The translations under genes and the position numbers were made by a program. Shown piece by piece: positions 34,892-42,854 of a DNA stretch of 64,000 bases (position 1 is its first letter; each line of letters begins with the position of its first letter). The stretch is from Planctomycetaceae bacterium (GTDB lineage: Bacteria; Planctomycetota; Planctomycetia; Pirellulales; Pirellulaceae): NCBI GenBank assembly GCA_027487485.1, contig JAIYDN010000021.1, positions 1 through 64,000 on the forward strand, given 5' to 3'. The notes beneath the pieces were generated by a model that was not told the DNA's origin, did not search any database, and saw only the letters and a list, made by a program, of their open reading frames with translations.

Positions 34892-37075
34892 ATGTACGAG
34901 TTGTTTTGGCGCTTTCCTGTTTTGATCCTACTTTGCCTGATCCTGGCCAATTTATTGATCCTGTTTTGGCTTTCGTTTCGCTATATCCCGAACAATTCTG
35001 TTGGGATTGTCGAGAAACTGTGGTCCATGCGCGGTTCCGTTCCCGAAGGCAACATCATCGCACTCGCCGGTCAAGCGGGTTTTCAAGCCGAGTTGCTACG
35101 GGGAGGTATTCACTTTGGATATTGGCGCTGGCAGTATAGTGTCCATAGGGCACCATTCGTTACCGTTTCGCAAGGCAAAATTGGGTATGTTTATGCTCGC
35201 GATGGAGAACCTTTGGAGCCGAGTCAAACACTTGGACGTGCCGTCGACTGCAATTCGTTTCAAGACGCGCGAAGATTCCTTACGGCTCAAGACGATACCA
35301 AGTTGATTAACGAGGGTTCGGACTGTTCCGTAGGTCAACGTGGTCGGCAGAGAGCAATACTGCGTGAAGGGGTGTATGCCATTAACCCTGCTCTGTTTGT
35401 TGTTCTTACTGAGGAGAAAGTCTTTGCGATGCGCGCTTTGCAATCGCGCCAAGAGATTGAAACCGTTGAGGAGTTTCGAAACCAACTGGAATTGATCGGG
35501 GGATTCTCTCCGATTGTGGTTGGTGCACCGATGCAGTTCGACAACTCTTTGCATCCCGAACAACCCGCATCGGTAGATACCATCGCCATCGTAGTGGTGC
35601 ATGATGGACCATCGTTATCTGCAGAAGATATCATCGCCCCCATTGTTGGCGACGAAGCCGGCTCTGCGAAATTTCACAATCAATTTCAAGATGCGGAAGC
35701 ATTTCTCGCCGCAGGTGGGCGACGTGGTCGGCAATATCAAGTCCTTACCGACGGTACGTACTTTATCAATCGATGGTTTGCGACGGTCGAGATGATCCCA
35801 AAGACGGTAGTTCCGATCGGATATGTTGGCGTTGTCGTCAGCTACATTGGTCGGCATGGAACGGACGTATCCGGCAAGGGCTTTCGCCACGGCGAACAGG
35901 TTGCCACGGGTGAGAAAGGCGTTTGGGAAAAATCCTTTGGTCCTGGCAAGTATCCATTCAACCGGTATGCGGGAAACATCGTTTTGGTTCCAACCACGAA
36001 CTTCGTATTGCATTGGATCACAGGACGAACTGAATCGCACCGATACGATGAAAGCTTGCGCTCTATCGATTTGGTAACTAAGGATGCTTATGAGCCACTG
36101 TTGCCATTGAGTGTCGTCGTGCACATTGATTACGAACGCGCCCCAAGCGTCATTCAGCGTTTTGGCGATGTTAAGAAGCTGATCACTCAGACCATCGATC
36201 CGATGCTGAGCGCATTCTTTCGAGACGTAGCGCACACAAAGACCATGCTTGGATTGTTGCATGAACGCGACCAAATCCAAAAGGAAGCTCGCGAAGAGCT
36301 GCGAGAGAAATTTCGCGCCTTCGATATCGAATGTGTAGACGTCCTGATCGGAAAGCCTTCGAGTGCAGTTGGCGACGACAAGATCGAAACGTTGTTGGAA
36401 CAGTTGCGTCAGCGTCAATTGTCCAGCGAACAACTTGAGACATACGAGTCACGTCGCATCGCAGCCGAAAAGCAACAGCAATTGAAGGCTGCAGAAGCCC
36501 AAGCGGATATGCAAACTTCGTTAACCAACGCTCAGGTGCAAGCTCGAATTGCCGAAAGCCAGGGCGAAGCGGATCTTGCGCGTTCACGCAAGAAAGCGCA
36601 AGAGACCATCGTCATGGCCGACGCAGCCCTGGAACGATCGCGACGCGAAGCAGAGCAAAAAATTCTATTGGCCGAAGCAGATAGCCGTGAACGAATGCTT
36701 GCAGGCCGCGGAGAAAGTCAGAAGATCATGCAAATCGGCTTATCAGAGGCAACTGTACTGATGCGCAAGATTAGCTCGTTTGGTGATCCTCGGCTTTATG
36801 CGCTTCAGCAAGTCGTGTCCGAACTTGCAACTAGCCATCAGCCATTGGTCCCAGAACGCTTGTTTGTGTCCGGTAGCCAAGGGGGGGATGCAAACTCGAT
36901 GAATTCAGGAATGATGGGCATGCTACTGCAATTGCTTGTTGCCGAGAAATCGGGTTTCTCACCAGCCGCTCAGTCTCAGCCAAAGGATCTTGCGACCCTG
37001 CAAGAAGCTGCCGAGCGCATCAGCAAGAAATCGATGGATCAAATGCTTGAGTCTTTGGATCCAGACGTCCATTGA
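34892..37075 (+). CDS. Flotillin-like SPFH/Band 7 membrane protein
   Basis: 727 aa from the ATG at 34892, with GGAG 11 bases upstream; a GTG at 34853 is possible but adds a poor leader. One N-terminal membrane helix (about 5-30, FPVLILLCLILANLLILFWLSF). Two related segments follow: FQDARRFL...GQRGRQRAILREGVYAINP (about 120-165) and FQDAEAFLAAGGRRGRQYQV...GTYFINRWF (about 263-300). An SPFH/Band 7 domain then reaches about 490. A long Ala/Glu/Gln/Arg coiled coil (SRRIAAEKQQQLKAAEAQAD onward, about 515-610) and a Gly/Met-rich tail follow. Flotillins scaffold ordered membrane regions. Under the c-di-AMP riboswitch this one may respond to turgor, K+ or envelope stress (inference). It overlaps the convergent CbiX gene by 37 bp. 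Confidence 0.85.
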   Translation: MYELFWRFPVLILLCLILANLLILFWLSFRYIPNNSVGIVEKLWSMRGSVPEGNIIALAGQAGFQAELLRGGIHFGYWRWQYSVHRAPFVTVSQGKIGYVYARDGEPLEPSQTLGRAVDCNSFQDARRFLTAQDDTKLINEGSDCSVGQRGRQRAILREGVYAINPALFVVLTEEKVFAMRALQSRQEIETVEEFRNQLELIGGFSPIVVGAPMQFDNSLHPEQPASVDTIAIVVVHDGPSLSAEDIIAPIVGDEAGSAKFHNQFQDAEAFLAAGGRRGRQYQVLTDGTYFINRWFATVEMIPKTVVPIGYVGVVVSYIGRHGTDVSGKGFRHGEQVATGEKGVWEKSFGPGKYPFNRYAGNIVLVPTTNFVLHWITGRTESHRYDESLRSIDLVTKDAYEPLLPLSVVVHIDYERAPSVIQRFGDVKKLITQTIDPMLSAFFRDVAHTKTMLGLLHERDQIQKEAREELREKFRAFDIECVDVLIGKPSSAVGDDKIETLLEQLRQRQLSSEQLETYESRRIAAEKQQQLKAAEAQADMQTSLTNAQVQARIAESQGEADLARSRKKAQETIVMADAALERSRREAEQKILLAEADSRERMLAGRGESQKIMQIGLSEATVLMRKISSFGDPRLYALQQVVSELATSHQPLVPERLFVSGSQGGDANSMNSGMMGMLLQLLVAEKSGFSPAAQSQPKDLATLQEAAERISKKSMDQMLESLDPDVH

Positions 37076-37986
37076 TCGTCTGTTCGATCAGAATCCTCAT
37101 TGCGAAACAACGCTTCTTTGGCTAAATCAAGAAAGACATTCGCAAGCATCGGGTCAGCACCTAGCGTGCGCGAAACAAACCATTGCTTGCCAGGATAGGA
37201 ATCTCTTCGGTTCAGTACTTTGTTCCGCAATTGTTCGATGAGATCCCCTTCAAATAGAAGATGCGCCTGGACAATGACGGTATCGCAATCCCAGCCGGTT
37301 GCTAGATCGAGCAACGCATCGACATTTGGCTTGCCGCCTGCAAAGAATCCGGTTTCGTGCACGACCACCGAGGTGTTACCATCGGAAACTCGAAGCTCCG
37401 TTAATCGCCGCATATGGTCCAGTGCTGCTTGTTCGCTGGTCCCTCGACCTACCATGGCCAGGCCAATTCGTCCCATGGAAACACCCTGCCCCTCGCATCG
37501 CCCAGATTGGCATTGAACTCGGGCGCATGCACCTGCAGGGCAGGTGTGCATCTTTTGGAGATCGGTCACTTCTTGGTAACGCCGGCACGAAAGATCCAGA
37601 ACGCTAGGGTGCGTTCCTAGCGAGGTGGTTTGGCCAAGTATCTCGATCCCGGCGGGTATTGCTGCTGCCGCCACCGCGTCGGGGATATCTTCCTTGGCAT
37701 GAGCTGCCGTGAAGAGCAAAACTGGTACGACCAGAATCTTCCGAACCGACTGCTCCCGAAGTCGCTCGATCGCTTTTTCAATGGACGGTTCGGCCAGTTC
37801 CAGAAAGCAACCTGCTATAACCGCAGCAGGTACTTTGGATTGCATTTGGGAAACCAAGTCGTGCAATTGGACCGCACCCGATGGATTGCGAGTCCCATGA
37901 CCAACGACCAAAATCGCCCCGCCTTCCGACGTGAATTGGCTCCATGCTTGGGGCTCGATTTGACATGAAAGCTCAGGTGCAGGCAT
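37039..37986 (-). CDS. cbiX: Two-domain sirohydrochlorin chelatase (CbiX) with a cysteine-rich linker
   Basis: 315 aa from the ATG at 37986; an in-frame start at 38088 adds a Pro-rich leader. The N-terminal CbiX domain has AILVVGHGTRNPSG with the catalytic His and the later VVPVLLFTAAHAKEDIP. The second domain begins IGLAMVGRGTSEQAAL, where the His of the first motif is replaced by Arg, and continues VHETGFFAGGKPNVDALLDLA and VQAHLLFEGDLIEQL. Between them, about residues 149-164, four cysteines are spaced exactly C-x4-C-x4-C-x4-C (CPAGACARVQCQSGRC), a possible Fe-S or metal site. CbiX inserts Co2+ or Fe2+ into sirohydrochlorin (vitamin B12 or sirohaem). Its 3' end overlaps the flotillin gene by 37 bp. 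Confidence 0.88.
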   Translation of the reverse strand: MPAPELSCQIEPQAWSQFTSEGGAILVVGHGTRNPSGAVQLHDLVSQMQSKVPAAVIAGCFLELAEPSIEKAIERLREQSVRKILVVPVLLFTAAHAKEDIPDAVAAAAIPAGIEILGQTTSLGTHPSVLDLSCRRYQEVTDLQKMHTCPAGACARVQCQSGRCEGQGVSMGRIGLAMVGRGTSEQAALDHMRRLTELRVSDGNTSVVVHETGFFAGGKPNVDALLDLATGWDCDTVIVQAHLLFEGDLIEQLRNKVLNRRDSYPGKQWFVSRTLGADPMLANVFLDLAKEALFRNEDSDRTDDQWTSGSKDSSI

Positions 37987-38251
37987 TTGATGTTCGGGTG
38001 GTGGTTTGGGGGGGATGGGGCGATTGGGTCGGTATCTAAGATAGTTTGTAGTGGTTGTAGGGAATTCGCAGGATTTGACGAGTCCCAAGTTGCCGTTAAG
38101 GTCTCAAAAAAAGATGTTTCCCTAAAGACCGACAAGATAAGCGCTTAAGGTCCATTTTCTTCAATATGATTCGGATTCTTATTTGAAAGAGTTGTCAGCG
38201 TAAACAACAATTAGAGCACTTCTTTCAGATTTTCCTAAAGGGTATGGCGTT

Positions 38252-40024
38252 ATGGACTCAAGAAATCGCAAACGACAAGCATTTCAGCTCGTTCTCCGCG
38301 GAGCATTGTCGATCGCTGGTTCAACGATGGTGGCTGGCCAATTTGCTATCGCTCAGTGCGAAACATGCGTTCCTGTTGCTACGTATCGACTGCAGAACGA
38401 GACGGTTCTAGAGCAGGTTCCCGTGACCAGCATGCGAATCGAGTATGAAGAGCGGATGGTCGAAAAGGAGATCGTCTCGTATCGCCCCGCAGTGCAAGAA
38501 CGCGTTGAGAAGCGGCAGTACACTGTTCGGAAACCCGTTACCGAAACCAGCACTCGCAACGAGACCTACACCGTTTACAAGCCAGTGGTGAAAACGGACT
38601 ACGTCGACGAAACCACCTACGTGAACGAAACTTCCCAGGTGGAGCAAACCGTAACCACGTTGAAGCCTGTCATTGAAACCCAGATGCAAACCCAACAAGT
38701 TGTGGTGCAAAAGCCGGTGACGGAGACTGTCTACCAAACACAAAACTACATGGTTCAGCGACCTGTCACCGAAACCACCATGCAGCAGCAACAGCAAGTG
38801 GTTCAGCGACCAGTGACGGAAACCGTCATGCAAACTCAAAACTATGCTGTTCAGCGTCCAGTCACAGAGACGTTCATGCAGACTCAGAACTATACGGCTC
38901 TGCAACCGGTAACCACCTACCAACCAGCCACCGTAGATGCGGGCGGTTATGTGGCTCAACAATATGTGAAGCCTGGCGATGTCCGTTACCATCTGCGATG
39001 GCAACAGGCTGGCTATGGCGTCAACCCGGCCGGCATGCCAAACTACCAACGCGGTGGACTTGGCTGGGTTCCTTATCAAGCCCCTTCGCAATCTTTTGCT
39101 CAACTACAGTATCAGCCTAATTATCAACAAGTCGCTGTTCCCCAGTTGAGCTATGTTCCGCAGACCGTTAGTCAGCAGATACCTGTGACTTCAACGCGAC
39201 TTCAGACGGAAATGGTTCAGCAGCAGGTACCCATCACGACAACTCGGATGGAAAGCCAAGTGGTGACTCAGCAGGTACCAGTCACCTCGACGCGCATGCA
39301 GACCGAGATGATTCAGCAGCAAGTGCCGATCACAACAACTCGCATGGAAAACCAAGTTGTTACGCAGCAAGTTCCTGTGCAAACTCAGCGGATGGAAGCG
39401 GTCCAAGAGAAGGTCATGGTCCCTCATACGGTCCAGAAACCAGTGACTCGCAAGGTCGCTCGCGAACGTATCGAATATGAAGCAGAAACTCATGTCCGTC
39501 CTGTTTCGACGCAGTATACAACTTACAAGTCGGAAGTGGTCACCGAAGATGTTGTGATCAAAACGCCCGTCATGGAGCGGATCGTTCAAAAGGTACAAGT
39601 GCCCGAAAGAATCGCTCGATCGGTGCCTTACACCGAAATGAAAACGGTTGCTCGAACTTACACAACTCGAGTGCCCATTTATCCAGATGGCACCATCATC
39701 GGCTCGGCAAGCTTACCGATCGTGGATGGCGGAGTGGTTACGGCAAGCGGATCGAATCAAGGAACGGCAAGCCAAGCTTCCGGGACTTCTACACCTGCAA
39801 CTAGCGGATCTGGTTCCGGCGATGTGGCGTCGAAAAAGCCGGCTGTTGCGGAAGAAGCAGAACTGCCCAGCCCCAAGAAAGATCCCAAGAAAGATAAGCC
39901 CGAGCCTGAAGCAGCCAAGGAAGAAGGTCTTTCCATCGGACCGGCTGATGGTGGCTCAACAACGCCAACCGAAACGGCTGCGAACAAGCCGGCAGAACGA
40001 ATCAAGCTGAAAGACGACGAGTAG
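38252..40024 (+). CDS. Exported repeat-rich (PVTET / VTQQVP) surface-type protein
   Basis: 590 aa with a signal peptide (QLVLRGALSIAGSTMVAGQFAIAQ). Two repeat fields frame a middle segment. Residues about 85-215 hold units such as KPVTETxxQTQNYxVQRPVTET; residues about 295-390 hold units such as VTQQVPVTSTRMQTEM. The N-terminal field includes QYTVRKPVTET and ETYTVYKPVV, recalling the YTV repeats of planctomycete cell-wall proteins; that link is from memory. The middle (about 230-290) is Tyr/Gly/Gln-rich. The C-terminus is a Ser/Thr/Gly linker then a Lys/Glu/Pro tail. Two cysteines (QCETC) follow the signal. Likely a cell-surface or envelope structural protein. It is ended by the terminator at 40052. 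Confidence 0.78.
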   Translation: MDSRNRKRQAFQLVLRGALSIAGSTMVAGQFAIAQCETCVPVATYRLQNETVLEQVPVTSMRIEYEERMVEKEIVSYRPAVQERVEKRQYTVRKPVTETSTRNETYTVYKPVVKTDYVDETTYVNETSQVEQTVTTLKPVIETQMQTQQVVVQKPVTETVYQTQNYMVQRPVTETTMQQQQQVVQRPVTETVMQTQNYAVQRPVTETFMQTQNYTALQPVTTYQPATVDAGGYVAQQYVKPGDVRYHLRWQQAGYGVNPAGMPNYQRGGLGWVPYQAPSQSFAQLQYQPNYQQVAVPQLSYVPQTVSQQIPVTSTRLQTEMVQQQVPITTTRMESQVVTQQVPVTSTRMQTEMIQQQVPITTTRMENQVVTQQVPVQTQRMEAVQEKVMVPHTVQKPVTRKVARERIEYEAETHVRPVSTQYTTYKSEVVTEDVVIKTPVMERIVQKVQVPERIARSVPYTEMKTVARTYTTRVPIYPDGTIIGSASLPIVDGGVVTASGSNQGTASQASGTSTPATSGSGSGDVASKKPAVAEEAELPSPKKDPKKDKPEPEAAKEEGLSIGPADGGSTTPTETAANKPAERIKLKDDE

Positions 40025-40918
40025 TCACTGCATCGACAGCAAAAAACATTTATCGGCCCGCCAAAGTTGCGGGCCGATTTTTTTAATCAGTGCGCGTAGT
40101 CGGCCAGCCGAGTCCACAACAGCGGCATAGTCTTCAGTCCATGGTGTCGATGCTTCTAATTCATCTTGCATGACCGACTTGCCCTGTTCCAGTTTCAACA
40201 GTACTTCGTCGTTGGGTGTGGCTTGCTGCCAGTGTTGAACTCCTAGTCTCGGTGGAGCGAGCTCCTTTTCGACTGCTACCAAATCGGTCATCGATTCCAA
40301 AGAGCAACTTTGTCGGATCGAGAACGGGCCAATCGCAGTCCTGGTAAGATGAGTCATCACGGCATCCGACCCAAGCTCCAAGGCGATGTCTCGACCAAGG
40401 GATCGGACATAAGTACCTGTGCCGCAACGAATGCGAAGCTCGAAACTGTTACCATCGAAATCGGTTAGCTCGATCTCCTCGATATGCACTTTGCGGCTGG
40501 GGATTTCAAACGACTTGCCCTCGCGTGCGAGTTCGTGCGCTCGTTTTCCATCGATCCAAATGGCGGAGAATTTGGGTGGGGTCTGTTCGATATGGCCGGT
40601 GTATTTGGGAAGAATTCGTTCGATGCACTCGCGGCTCAAAGTAGCTGCCCCGACGAGCGGAATAAGCTCGGACTCCGTATCGGCGGATTCGCTGGTTACC
40701 CCGAGCTGAAATCGACCTACGTATTCTTTAGGCAACGTATGGATCGCGTCCGTTAGCCGAACGGCCTGCCCAACCAGCACCAACAAGACTCCGTTTGCGA
40801 TGGGGTCTAATGTTCCTGCGTGTCCGGCCTTCAGAGGTCGGACCAGCTTTTCGATCGCGCTGACACAGGCTCGGCTGGTCGGCCCGGACGGTTTATTGAG
40901 ATTCAGGATGCCAAACAT
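40025..40918 (-). CDS. truB: tRNA pseudouridine-55 synthase TruB
   Basis: 297 aa from the ATG at 40918 (MFGILNLNKPSGPTSRACVS), the standard TruB start; an extension to 41014 was rejected. The catalytic motif GHAGTLDPIANGVLLV supplies Asp38. KVHIEEIELTDFDGNSFELRIRCGTGTYVRSLGRDIA is the family core (in pieces). It makes pseudouridine 55 in the T-loop of tRNAs. Its stop codon is adjacent to the stop of the convergent repeat-protein gene. Its last 15 codons run through the terminator hairpin of that gene, so the TruB C-terminus is partly set by a foreign regulatory element. Downstream of rpoD on the same strand. Confidence 0.95.
   Translation of the reverse strand: MFGILNLNKPSGPTSRACVSAIEKLVRPLKAGHAGTLDPIANGVLLVLVGQAVRLTDAIHTLPKEYVGRFQLGVTSESADTESELIPLVGAATLSRECIERILPKYTGHIEQTPPKFSAIWIDGKRAHELAREGKSFEIPSRKVHIEEIELTDFDGNSFELRIRCGTGTYVRSLGRDIALELGSDAVMTHLTRTAIGPFSIRQSCSLESMTDLVAVEKELAPPRLGVQHWQQATPNDEVLLKLEQGKSVMQDELEASTPWTEDYAAVVDSAGRLRALIKKIGPQLWRADKCFLLSMQ
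40052..40084 (+). terminator. Intrinsic terminator of the repeat-rich protein gene
   Basis: ATCGGCCCGC (40052-40061) pairs with GCGGGCCGAT (40069-40078) around a 7-nt loop, followed by a run of T's to 40084. It is oriented for plus-strand transcripts and starts 28 bp after the stop at 40024. It lies wholly inside the 3' end of truB on the other strand. Confidence 0.9.
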
Positions 40919-41046
40919 AGTTTTGCTTGTGCGGGATAAAGCGTCAGCAGGAATGCTCCGGGCCGACCTCAGATGGACGCATTGAGTATGCATCCATCTT
41001 ATCATAGGAGCCAAACTTTTGGCTCGTCAGTGCGAGCGAGTTCAGC

Positions 41047-42669
41047 TTAAGCAACCTGCTTCAGGAATCCCTCTAGCATTTGGGCTCGGACAGGGTTCTG
41101 AAGCTTGGCAACCGCCTTGGCTTCAATCTGGCGTACACGTTCTCGAGTTACCTTGAAGATGCGTCCAACCTCTTCCAGCGTATAGGAATATCCGTCGGTA
41201 AGACCGTATCGCAAGCGAATGATCTCGCGTTCGCGGTAGGTAAGAGTCTTCAGCAGCGAATCGATTCGGTCTCGCAAAACGCCATTGCTGGCGTTGCGAA
41301 CAGGGCTGTCGCTGGAAGGATCTTCGATGAATTCACCGAATGCGTTGTCTTCACCTTCGCCGACAGGACGGTCCAAGCTGATGGGGCTTCGGCCGATATC
41401 CATCACTCGCTGTACTTCCTCGATCGAGAGTTCTGCGACTTCTGCAATCTCGTACATGCTTGGCTCTCGCTTCAGTTCTTGCGTCAGCCGTTTCTGAATG
41501 TTGCGAAGCTTGCTGAGCACATCGATCATGTGAACAGGAATGCGAATGGTTCTCGCTTGATCGGCGATGGCTCGCGTGATCGCTTGGCGAATCCACCATG
41601 TCGCGTAAGTGGAGAACTTGAATCCACGTCGATACTCGTATTTGTCGACGGCTCGCATCAAGCCAGTGTTGCCTTCTTGAATCAGATCCAAGAAGCTCAT
41701 TCCACGGTTACGGTACTTCTTGGCAATCGAAACTACCAACCGCAAGTTGCCGCTGGACAGTTGGCGTTTTACTGCTTCATACTCCTTAAAGCTGCTCTTG
41801 AAATCATCGACGCGAGTTCGCAGTGAACGTGGGCTTTCTTGAGTGGTCATAATCAAATGACGGAGTTCAGCCACGCAGCGTTTCAGTTCTGTCGGCGAAA
41901 TACCGGTTTCTTGCAAGTGGCCAATTCGGCTTTGCAAATAGTCCATGCGTTGCGAGAACTGTTCCAGTTGTTTCATCAAAGGAATCACGCGTCGCGAACG
42001 AAGCGATAGTTCTTCGACCAAGATCAGCGACTTCAATCGTCGACGTTGGTAGCCTCGACGCAGACGTGCTTTGTCGGATTCCGAAACGCTCTTTCGGATA
42101 ATGCCTTGGAAGTCGCGGCGATTATCTTCCATCAGCGAATCCAAGGTCTTCAGGTTGTGCGGCATGCGGGCGCCAACTTGTTCTTTGGTCAACCGTTCGG
42201 TGAGCGAAACTTTGATGGTACGATCGAAGGGAAGGATGCCTGCGGCAACTTTGCGAAGGACTTCAACGGTTTGTCGAAGGGCGAAGTCGTTTCCTAACAC
42301 TGCCCGTCGAAACTTGCGACGCGTGATCTCGATCTTCTTAGCCAACGAGATTTCTTGATCGCGATTCAGTAATGGAATCTCGCACATTTGGCTCAGATAG
42401 AGCCGAATCGGATCGTTGGTCAGTTTGGGTGCATCGGAAGTTGTTGGGGCAGCCATGCCATCCCCGTTGTAGACCTTCAAGCCATGGTTCAATTCGGCTT
42501 CGACTTCGTCAACAATGTTGATGCCAGCTCGTTCCAGAACCACTAGGAGCTGATCCAGTTTTTCCGCCGTATTGGCTTCGTCTGGAAGATATTCATTGAC
42601 CTGTTCGTAAGTCAGAAAGCCTTGTTTTCGACCGATCGAAACCAATTGCTCAAGATCAATAGTTTGCAT
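41047..42669 (-). CDS. rpoD: RNA polymerase primary sigma factor (RpoD/SigA)
   Basis: 540 aa from the ATG at 42669 ([29 protein letters not shown]); an upstream ATG at 42753 is less likely, and GGAG lies upstream of 42669. Region 1.1 is short, then region 1.2 ([29 protein letters not shown]). A non-conserved insert of about 130 residues follows, then region 2 ([59 protein letters not shown] in pieces), region 3 ([11 protein letters not shown]) and region 4 with the helix-turn-helix [23 protein letters not shown]. This is the housekeeping sigma factor. It lies 185 bp downstream of dnaG on the same strand, as in the classic macromolecular-synthesis operon, without rpsU. Confidence 0.96.
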   Translation of the reverse strand: MQTIDLEQLVSIGRKQGFLTYEQVNEYLPDEANTAEKLDQLLVVLERAGINIVDEVEAELNHGLKVYNGDGMAAPTTSDAPKLTNDPIRLYLSQMCEIPLLNRDQEISLAKKIEITRRKFRRAVLGNDFALRQTVEVLRKVAAGILPFDRTIKVSLTERLTKEQVGARMPHNLKTLDSLMEDNRRDFQGIIRKSVSESDKARLRRGYQRRRLKSLILVEELSLRSRRVIPLMKQLEQFSQRMDYLQSRIGHLQETGISPTELKRCVAELRHLIMTTQESPRSLRTRVDDFKSSFKEYEAVKRQLSSGNLRLVVSIAKKYRNRGMSFLDLIQEGNTGLMRAVDKYEYRRGFKFSTYATWWIRQAITRAIADQARTIRIPVHMIDVLSKLRNIQKRLTQELKREPSMYEIAEVAELSIEEVQRVMDIGRSPISLDRPVGEGEDNAFGEFIEDPSSDSPVRNASNGVLRDRIDSLLKTLTYREREIIRLRYGLTDGYSYTLEEVGRIFKVTRERVRQIEAKAVAKLQNPVRAQMLEGFLKQVA

Positions 42670-42854
42670 TTCCACGAGATCAACTCCTTTTGACAGTGGT
42701 ACTCTGGTTGTTGCTGATCGCTCATCCGGTGAGCAATCGCCTGGGGTCAACAACTTGAATAAATTTTATAGCCGAGCGGGGCTCGACGTTTTTCTATCGA
42801 GAAGGTTTGCGTTCCAAAGGTTCGCATCACTTCCTTCTCCTTGCGGAGAGTTCT

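Noticed and set aside
35615-36433. Minus-strand open frame of 272 codons inside the flotillin gene
   Set aside because: It is antisense to a well-supported coding region, lacks start signals, and arises from the codon pattern of the real gene.
38408-39103. Minus-strand Leu/His-rich frame inside the repeat protein gene
   Set aside because: Its residues reflect the opposite strand of Gln/Thr/Val repeats; not an independent gene.
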